Source: Pseudomonadota bacterium
GTDB taxonomy: Bacteria > Desulfobacterota > Desulfobulbia > Desulfobulbales > Desulfobulbaceae
Direction: 5' to 3'
Assembly (NCBI GenBank): GCA_009778235.1
Contig: WRKE01000201.1
Coordinates: 1-6,573, forward strand
Length of the DNA stretch: 6,573 nt
The position numbers and the translations under genes are program-made. Below, in pieces: positions 1 to 6,573 of the stretch (the stretch's first letter is position 1; every line of letters begins with the position of its first letter). The notes under the pieces were generated by a model. The model did not search any database and had not been told where the DNA came from. It saw only the letters and a list, made by a program, of their open reading frames with translations.

Positions 1-2
1 AT

Positions 3-39
3 TTTTAATGCAAAAAATATTTATATTTTTTCATTAAAA
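3..39. repeat. AT-rich inverted repeat (16-bp hairpin with one bulge)
   Basis: Bases 3-10 pair with 32-39 and bases 12-19 pair with 24-31, with only C11 unpaired and a four-base loop at 20-23. Every pair is A-T except G10-C32. The surrounding stretch 1-47 has only four G or C bases, in sharp contrast to the GC-rich coding DNA nearby. It lies outside any gene I can support. It could be the 3' end of a transcript entering from the left, a curved or protein-binding AT element, or part of a repeat cut by the window edge. The pairing is read directly from the sequence; the role is unknown. Confidence 0.6.
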
Positions 40-99
40 TTCAATATGCTCCCGCCAAAACCCGCTGCATTGGCAAGAGGAAATGGTATAAAACGGTTG

Positions 100-131
100 C
101 GGCCGGGTGTTGCCACCCGGCCGTTTTTTTT
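100..131 (+). terminator. Strong intrinsic terminator upstream of the RAM-domain gene
   Basis: Bases 100-109 and 114-123 form a perfect 10-bp GC-rich stem with the four-base loop TTGC, immediately followed by eight T (124-131). This is a textbook rho-independent terminator reading left to right. It sits only 52 bases before the ATG at 184. It either ends a transcript from a gene left of the window or acts as a leader attenuator for the small gene that follows. AAAACGG at 90-96 is also complementary to CCGTTTT at 121-127, so a weak alternative pairing exists, but it is too short to claim a switch. Confidence 0.88.
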
Positions 132-183
132 CGCAAGGTATCTATCTCCGGCCGCTGTGCGGATCGGAGCTTGAGGGGCCACG

Positions 184-459
184 ATGGTTACAGCAATCAT
201 TCTGATCAACGCCGAACGCAACCGGATCAACCAGGTTGCCGAAAACATGCAAGCAATCAGCGGCATCTCGGAGGTCTACTCGGTGAGCGGCAAATACGAT
301 TTGATCGCCATCATCCGGGTCAAAACCAACGACGACCTGGCCGACCTGGTGACCCGGGGGCTGCTCGCCCTGGACGGCATCGTCAAAACCGAGACCATGC
401 TCGCCTTCCAGGCCTACTCCCGCCACGATCTGGAGGCCATGTTCTCGGTGGGGATGTGA
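184..459 (+). CDS. Stand-alone Lrp/AsnC effector-binding (RAM) domain protein
   Basis: A 91-residue protein that matches the C-terminal ligand-binding half of Lrp/AsnC regulators (AsnC_trans_reg or RAM domain) with no DNA-binding helix-turn-helix. Visible features are the opening strand VTAIILINAE, a helix around residues 13-25, the turn SVSGKYDLIAIIRVK at about 34-48, a helix containing DDLADLV, and the last strand TETMLAFQAY. In known family members this fold makes dimers or octamers and binds amino acids or similar small molecules between subunits. The start is well fixed: GAGGGG at 173-178 lies five bases before the ATG, and an in-frame TGA at 172-174 blocks extension. It is therefore not a regulator trimmed by a wrong start. 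It stands alone, is preceded by a terminator, and converges with the CoA-enzyme gene. The ligand and any partner protein cannot be told from the sequence. A cytoplasmic sensor or a modulator of full-length Lrp proteins is inference. Confidence 0.9.
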   Translation: MVTAIILINAERNRINQVAENMQAISGISEVYSVSGKYDLIAIIRVKTNDDLADLVTRGLLALDGIVKTETMLAFQAYSRHDLEAMFSVGM

Positions 460-486
460 CGTTTTTCGCCTTTCTCCCCGTGCCTG

Positions 487-512
487 AAAAAAACCGCTGA
501 TCGCTCCAGCGG
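487..512 (-). terminator. Terminator after the CaiB-family gene
   Basis: On the minus strand CCGCTG pairs with CAGCGG (494-499 and 507-512 in plus coordinates) around a seven-base loop, followed by seven T (complement of A487-A493). It lies 16 bases past the TGA of the gene ending at 529, so it should end that transcript. The plus-strand side has a weaker TGTTTT after the stem, so it may also slow transcripts from the convergent RAM-domain gene. Confidence 0.72.
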
Positions 513-528
513 CGGCTGTTTTCTTGCT

Positions 529-1707
529 TCAAATCACCTTGGCGGCCCGCAGTTGCGCCTGGGCAGCGGCATCGATTCCCACGGCCGCCAGAATCCCGGC
601 GGTGTGCTCTCCCAACTCGGGCGCATGGCCGCGAATGGTGCCCGGGGTCCGCGATAACTTAGGGGCGATGCCCAGTTGACGGTACGCCCCCCAGGTTGCA
701 TGGACCATGTCCACCACCATTTGCCGCTGCCGGGTCTGCTCGTCGGCCAGGACCTCGTCCAGGTTGAGCACCGGTTCGCAGCAGCAATCCACGTCCGCGA
801 ACATCTTGATCCATTCGCCCAGCTCCTTGGAGCAAAACAGGGCCGCGACCTCGCGCCGCAGATCCTGCTGATGCGGGCCAGGCTCGAAATATCGAGGCGT
901 GTTCCAGTCGGGCCGGCCCACGGTTTCGCAGAACAATTTCCAGAATTGCGGCTCCAGCGCCCCCAACGACATGGTGCGGCCGTCCTTGGTGGCGTAGAGA
1001 TTGTAACAGGCAAAGCCATGGTTGAGGAAATCGTCGGCCTGGGCGGGCACCTGGCCGTCGGCCAGAAATTTGCCCCAGCGGAGGCAGTTCCAGGTCATGG
1101 CGCCGTCGGCCATGGCCAGATCGATCCACTGCCCTTCCCCCAGCCGCTCGCGGGCAAAAAGCGCGGTGGCAATGGCAAAGGCCGCATACAGGGCACCGCC
1201 GCCCAGATCGGCAATCTGGACCCCGGACAGGGTCGGGCTGCCCTGTTGCCCGCTGTAGGAGAGCACGCCGTTTAAGGCCAGGTAATTGATGTCGTGCCCG
1301 GCCCGGGGCGCCCGCGGCCCATCGGCGCCGTAGCCGGTGATGGAGCAGTAGACCAGCCGGGGATTGATCGCCCGCAAGGCCTCGTACCCCAGACCCAGCC
1401 GATCCATGACCCCGGGCCGGAACCCTTCCAGGATCACGTCGGCCGTCTCGGCCAGTTGTTTGAAAATCTGCTTGCCTTCCGGATGCTTGAGGTTGAGGGT
1501 CAGGGATTGTTTGTTGCGGTTGAGGACCACGTGAAAGCCGCTGTTCTTCCCCAGAAATGGCTTCCACCAGCGGATATAGTCGCCGCCGCCCGGATCCTCG
1601 ATCTTGATGACCTCGGCCCCGAAATCGGCCAGCAACATGGAGCAGAACGGACCTGGCAAAAGACGCGACACATCCAACACCTTTACTCCGGCAAACGCAG
1701 CCTGCAT
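529..1707 (-). CDS. CaiB/BaiF-family CoA-transferase or alpha-methylacyl-CoA racemase
   Basis: A 392-residue member of the class III CoA-transferase (CaiB/BaiF/AMACR) family, of usual length. N-terminal family hallmarks are VLDVSRLLPGPFCSMLLADF (10-29), AEVIKIEDP with GGGD (31-43), NRNKQSLTLNLK (63-74), ILEGFRPGVMDRLGLGY (92-108) and SITGYGADGP (122-131). Next come GHDINYLAL (137-145) and IADLGGGAL (165-173). H138 and D167 correspond to the His/Asp acid-base pair of alpha-methylacyl-CoA racemases (H122 and D152 in the human enzyme); in CoA-transferases the equivalent Asp carries the acyl-CoA intermediate. The GHDINYLAL stretch favours a racemase, moving C2 of branched acyl-CoA thioesters between R and S, but the family is often misassigned and a CoA transfer role is possible. 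The start is chosen at 1707 because GGGAGG lies five bases upstream and the conserved fold starts at once; an ATG at 1761 would add 18 residues with no family match. It lies 126 bases downstream of the ATPase gene on the same strand, with a terminator-like hairpin between them. The three adjacent cysteines at 308-310 fall in a normally variable loop. Confidence 0.92.
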   Translation of the reverse strand: MQAAFAGVKVLDVSRLLPGPFCSMLLADFGAEVIKIEDPGGGDYIRWWKPFLGKNSGFHVVLNRNKQSLTLNLKHPEGKQIFKQLAETADVILEGFRPGVMDRLGLGYEALRAINPRLVYCSITGYGADGPRAPRAGHDINYLALNGVLSYSGQQGSPTLSGVQIADLGGGALYAAFAIATALFARERLGEGQWIDLAMADGAMTWNCLRWGKFLADGQVPAQADDFLNHGFACYNLYATKDGRTMSLGALEPQFWKLFCETVGRPDWNTPRYFEPGPHQQDLRREVAALFCSKELGEWIKMFADVDCCCEPVLNLDEVLADEQTRQRQMVVDMVHATWGAYRQLGIAPKLSRTPGTIRGHAPELGEHTAGILAAVGIDAAAQAQLRAAKVI

Positions 1708-1761
1708 AACAACCTCCCAAGGTTTGCGGGGCAATGCCCCATGAGCAATCACGCATAACAC

Positions 1762-1788
1762 AAAACGCCGAATCCGGCCATTCAGGCG
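1762..1788 (-). terminator. Terminator-like hairpin between ATPase and CaiB-family genes
   Basis: On the minus strand CGCC-T-GAAT pairs with ATTC-GGCG (plus coordinates 1766-1773 and 1780-1788, with one bulged base at 1784) around the six-base loop GGCCGG, followed by TTTT (1762-1765). It lies about 45 bases past the ATPase stop and 55 bases before the CaiB-family start. The short T-run suggests partial termination at most, so readthrough into the next gene remains possible. Confidence 0.45.
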
Positions 1789-1833
1789 GCTGTCAGCGGA
1801 TACGCCAAAAAATCAGCTTTATTCTCCCTGCCG

Positions 1834-4596
<2,763 letters not shown>

Positions 4597-4599
4597 CTA

Positions 4600-4606
4600 C
4601 CTCCTT
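4600..4606 (-). promoter_or_regulatory. Shine-Dalgarno of the ATPase gene with very short spacing
   Basis: The minus strand reads AAGGAGG, an exact anti-16S match, but only the three bases TAG separate it from the ATG at 4596, less than the usual five to nine. TAG is also an in-frame stop, so no upstream start is possible. The next in-frame ATG (codon 18) has no such site. Just upstream, GTCCG and CGGAC (4610-4614 and 4619-4623) can form a small 5-bp hairpin in the leader. Both features might lower translation; that is inference. Confidence 0.6.
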
Positions 4607-4683
4607 GTTGTCCGGGCGCGGACGATGATGAGAAAAACAAATGAATACCCGAAGGGACAATACAGCACCGGCAATGGAGCGGC

Positions 4684-5508
4684 CTACAGGCGCCAGTCGA
4701 TGGTCGGCCTCTTGCGGGTGGGCAGGCGATGGTAGGCGAATTTCGGATAACCGATCATCATTGCGCCGAAACACTGGTGGCCCTCCGGCAGCCCCAGGGC
4801 GCTCTGCAGCGGCTGAAAAACCGTGGCCGCGGCCTGGAAATATCCGGCCCAGCAACCGCCCAATCCCAGGCTGGGGGCGGCCAGCTCCAGGGTGGTCAGG
4901 GCAATGGTGCAGGTGGAGGCGGCCATGCGATTCTCCTTTTCCGCATGGGCGACGATCAGAGCCGGAGCGCCCCTGAGAATGATATCCGTACCAGCTTGCC
5001 ATTGTTCAATGTTTTGCTTAACATGCATCCCCTTGGCCAGCGCGGGCATTTCAGCCTGCAACCAGCTCATCCAATCGATGACGATTCCGGCGAGCCGGCG
5101 CAACTCTTCGCGGTCGCCGATCACCAGCCAGTGCGCGCCCTGGGAATTGATCCCCGACGGGGCGTAGCGGGCCATGTCGATCAGTTGGGCCAGCTTCTCC
5201 CGCTCCACCGGTTGTTTTTTGTAGGCCCGGATCGACCGCCTGGCGCGGATGAAATGGGCGCACTGTTCCGGTTCTAGCCGTAGTTCAGGCTTAAGCGGCG
5301 CGCAGCTCTCCACCGGCATATCCCGATGGTGCAGGCTGGCCGTGGGACAGACCGCCACGCAATGGCCGCAGCGGATGCAGGCTTGTTCCGCCCCGGCAGC
5401 CGGAGTCGGGCTGGCCCCCTTATGCCAATCGATAATCTTACGTGGACAGACAGCGGCGCAGATGCCGTCACGGTTACAGGTCTTCTCGTTAACGGTAAAG
5501 AGTTCCAT
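4684..5508 (-). CDS. Ferredoxin-nitroreductase fusion protein
   Basis: A 274-residue cytoplasmic flavoprotein. Residues 1-60 form a bacterial-type two-cluster ferredoxin domain. The second motif is canonical (C44, C47, C50 and C54-P). The first reads C11-x2-D14-x2-C17-x3-C21-P, so an aspartate replaces the second cysteine. Residues from about 84 on are an FMN-dependent nitroreductase domain: RARRSIRAY at 88-96 (FMN phosphate region), ARYAPSGINSQ at 113-123, LGLGGCWAGYF at 214-224 and the closing IGYPK at 252-256. Proteins of this architecture occur mainly in anaerobes. The ferredoxin part is expected to feed electrons to the flavin, but the physiological substrate is usually unknown and a nitro compound should not be assumed. 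The start at 5508 is preferred because GGAG sits seven bases upstream and the ferredoxin fold starts at residue 4. An ATG at 5619 would add 37 residues without a match, and another ATG four bases upstream is out of frame. The gene heads the minus-strand cluster, is divergent from the transglycosylase gene, and leads into the ATPase gene after 87 bases. Confidence 0.93.
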   Translation of the reverse strand: MELFTVNEKTCNRDGICAAVCPRKIIDWHKGASPTPAAGAEQACIRCGHCVAVCPTASLHHRDMPVESCAPLKPELRLEPEQCAHFIRARRSIRAYKKQPVEREKLAQLIDMARYAPSGINSQGAHWLVIGDREELRRLAGIVIDWMSWLQAEMPALAKGMHVKQNIEQWQAGTDIILRGAPALIVAHAEKENRMAASTCTIALTTLELAAPSLGLGGCWAGYFQAAATVFQPLQSALGLPEGHQCFGAMMIGYPKFAYHRLPTRKRPTIDWRL

Positions 5509-5602
5509 CCATATTCTCCATGCAGAAGGATTGACAGAAAACAGCCAACAATGGTTTCTTGCGGAATTGATTATCCGGGGCCGCGAATCTCGTTTTTTCC
5601 GC

Positions 5603-5625
5603 GCATACCCCGACAGCATACACCG
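5603..5625 (+). repeat. Short direct repeat GCATACMCCG
   Basis: GCATACCCCG at 5603-5612 and GCATACACCG at 5616-5625 differ by one base and start 13 bases apart. They lie in the divergent promoter region and abut the palindrome at 5624-5640. They may be paired binding sites for a regulator, but could be chance. Confidence 0.35.
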
Positions 5626-5640
5626 CTAACCCGGTTATCG
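5624..5640. promoter_or_regulatory. Imperfect 17-bp palindrome, candidate operator
   Basis: Around centre C5632, seven of eight arm positions are complementary; only 5626/5638 mismatches, and the core is TAACC-C-GGTTA. It is about 53 bases before the transglycosylase start, where a repressor or activator site would be reasonable. No known regulator motif is recognised. As an RNA hairpin the one-base loop is unfavourable, so a DNA site is likelier than an RNA structure. Confidence 0.3.
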
Positions 5641-5677
5641 CCCGCCCGCCGCGGCAAGGGGCGCAACATTTCACGTT

Positions 5678-5683
5678 AAGGAG
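5678..5683 (+). promoter_or_regulatory. Shine-Dalgarno that fixes a TTG start
   Basis: AAGGAG lies nine bases before TTG at 5693-5695. The reading frame opens after an in-frame TAA at 5627-5629 and contains no ATG, GTG or other TTG between that stop and 5693. This site therefore supports TTG as the start codon of the transglycosylase gene. Confidence 0.7.
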
Positions 5684-5692
5684 AAGCGCGGT

Positions 5693-6573
5693 TTGTCCAC
5701 CCCGAAAGCCCAAACCAAAAAAACGCCGCGCCCGGCGGCGGGCAATCCGAACCCGCCCCCCAAACGACGAAAAACGCCGGGCAAAAAACGTTCTCCATCC
5801 ACCACCGGCAAATCCGGCCGCAAACGGCGGGGCAAGCAGCCGGCCATCTCAACCACCGGGCTGGTGGCCTGGAGCTTGCTCGAAATCCTCGGCCTGGCCG
5901 TGACCGCCGTCACCGGCATCGTTGTTCTGCTCGGGTATACAGCGGCCAGGTTTTCCGGCACCGATTTTTTTTCGCACCTGCTGCCGTTCAGCTTAGGCGT
6001 GCTGGGCCTGATCCTGACCGGCGTCCTGTTGCTGACCGGCTGGATGCGGCTTCGCCGCTGGCTGCGGCAAAAATTTTTCTTATTGCCCGCTCTGATCGCC
6101 CTGGCCCTGGCCCTGCCCTTCGGCATCATGGCGCTTAATGGAAATTTCTTCTTTGCCTTCAACCAATTTCGCATTCTGGTGGGCGGCAAGGAGGAGGCCA
6201 GCCGGGCCACCCTGGCCCATCAGGTCTTCGCCGCCTATCGCCGTCTGGACCCGGTGCAGTTACGGCAGCTCATCGACCGGGCCAAGCCCTTTACCCAGGA
6301 AATCGATGAAGCGGCGGCGGCCTTCGGACTTGATCCCGACCTGCTCCACGGCATTGCCGCGGTTGAGTCGTCCTTTTTGCCCAAGGAGAGCAAGGATGGC
6401 GGCCAGGGCCTCTTCCAGATCACCAAGATTCCCGAATCAGCCATGCAAACGGCGGCGGACCGACTGAAGGTCGCCACGCCCCAGATCGACGACCACCGGC
6501 ACAACGGCTATCTGGCCGCCGCGACCCTGACCCACTACCTCGCCCAGATGCGCGGCGACCTGTTCCTCGGCCT
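5693..6573 (+). CDS. Membrane-anchored SLT-domain lytic transglycosylase (3' end outside window)
   Basis: The first 293 residues of a protein that continues past the window edge. Residues 2-50 are a disordered-looking tail with 17 Lys/Arg, 10 Pro and no acidic residue. Three hydrophobic helices follow at about 57-84, 96-117 and 128-148, with the basic loop MRLRRWLRQK between the second and third. Positive charge then predicts a cytoplasmic N-terminus and a periplasmic C-terminal part. From about 205 the protein matches the SLT/lysozyme-like fold of lytic transglycosylases: FGLDPDLLHGIAAVESSF with catalytic E225, the GLFQIT motif at 239-244, and NGYLAAATLTHYL (271-283) matching the conserved helix near the domain end. 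Such enzymes cleave the MurNAc-GlcNAc bond of peptidoglycan and form 1,6-anhydro-MurNAc. Most are lipoproteins or soluble; three N-terminal helices are less usual. The start is TTG, supported by AAGGAG nine bases upstream; the first in-frame ATG is at residue 118, inside the membrane region. The cell-wall process served (division, secretion, turnover) cannot be told. It is divergent from the nitroreductase gene. Confidence 0.88.
   Translation, partial: MSTPKAQTKKTPRPAAGNPNPPPKRRKTPGKKRSPSTTGKSGRKRRGKQPAISTTGLVAWSLLEILGLAVTAVTGIVVLLGYTAARFSGTDFFSHLLPFSLGVLGLILTGVLLLTGWMRLRRWLRQKFFLLPALIALALALPFGIMALNGNFFFAFNQFRILVGGKEEASRATLAHQVFAAYRRLDPVQLRQLIDRAKPFTQEIDEAAAAFGLDPDLLHGIAAVESSFLPKESKDGGQGLFQITKIPESAMQTAADRLKVATPQIDDHRHNGYLAAATLTHYLAQMRGDLFLG

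Larger units (their letters stand above)
5509..5692. promoter_or_regulatory. Divergent intergenic region with likely promoters for both flanking genes
   Basis: These 184 bases separate two genes transcribed away from each other, so promoters in both directions are expected here. On the plus strand an exact TTGACA occurs at 5531-5536, but the matching -10 position holds only a poor TTTCTT (5555-5560). I find no convincing -10/-35 pair for the minus direction. The right half carries two short repeats, listed separately. Confidence 0.45.

Noticed and set aside
70..92. TTGGCA followed by TATAAA as a sigma70 promoter, or TGGCA as a sigma54 -24 element.
   Set aside because: Only 11 bases separate the two hexamers, too short for sigma70, and there is no GC at the sigma54 -12 position.
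21..266. A minus-strand frame covering the leader of the RAM gene.
   Set aside because: It runs through the strong plus-strand terminator and the start of the RAM gene and has no motif.
659..1756. A 365-codon minus-strand frame overlapping the CaiB-family gene.
   Set aside because: It is the shifted frame of the same strand, with Gly/Arg-rich low-meaning sequence. The family motifs are all in the 529-1707 frame.
1708..1761. A longer start for the CaiB-family gene at 1761.
   Set aside because: The extra 18 residues do not resemble the family N-terminus, and the ribosome site GGGAGG is five bases before 1707.
4636..4660. A CCC-TTC-GGG turn on the minus strand after the nitroreductase stop, as a terminator.
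   Set aside because: The stem is only three base pairs and lacks a T-run, so it should not end the transcript.
5671..6210. A 179-codon minus-strand open frame rich in Arg and Pro opposite the transglycosylase gene.
   Set aside because: It overlaps a plus-strand gene with clear SLT motifs and a good ribosome site, has no recognisable motif, and its composition is what antisense of GC-rich coding DNA gives.

Overview
This window looks like ordinary chromosomal DNA from a GC-rich, anaerobic Gram-negative bacterium. The coding regions are GC-rich. One protein joins a double iron-sulfur ferredoxin domain to a nitroreductase. A membrane-anchored lytic transglycosylase implies a peptidoglycan layer next to a periplasm. 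A stand-alone AsnC-type effector domain and a CaiB/AMACR-family enzyme complete the set. I would guess Desulfobacterota (a Desulfobulbales- or Desulfuromonas-like deltaproteobacterium), but only from gene style. No mobile element, CRISPR array, tRNA or rRNA is visible.

Layout. Bases 1-183 contain no gene. They hold an AT-only hairpin (3-39) and a strong intrinsic terminator (100-131), followed by a small plus-strand gene for a stand-alone Lrp/AsnC effector-binding (RAM) domain (184-459). Facing it, three minus-strand genes run from right to left: a ferredoxin-nitroreductase fusion (5508 to 4684), a 920-residue P-type cation ATPase (4596 to 1834) and a CaiB/BaiF-family CoA-transferase or alpha-methylacyl-CoA racemase (1707 to 529). 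The first two are 87 bases apart and are probably co-transcribed. A terminator-like hairpin (1762-1788) lies between the ATPase and the CoA enzyme, so the latter may be partly or wholly a separate unit. A second hairpin with a T-run (487-512) closes the CoA-enzyme transcript where it meets the RAM gene.

To the right, a 184-base divergent intergenic region (5509-5692) separates the nitroreductase from a plus-strand gene that starts with TTG at 5693 and runs off the window. It encodes a three-helix membrane protein with a very basic Pro/Lys/Arg-rich tail and a C-terminal SLT lytic transglycosylase domain. An ATG-only gene search would miss it.

The genes do not form an obvious single pathway, and I do not see a convincing new multi-gene system. 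The points most worth a second look are the degenerate ion-binding residues of the ATPase, an aspartate in place of a cluster-ligand cysteine in the ferredoxin domain, the TTG-started transglycosylase, and the 16-bp AT-rich hairpin at the left edge.
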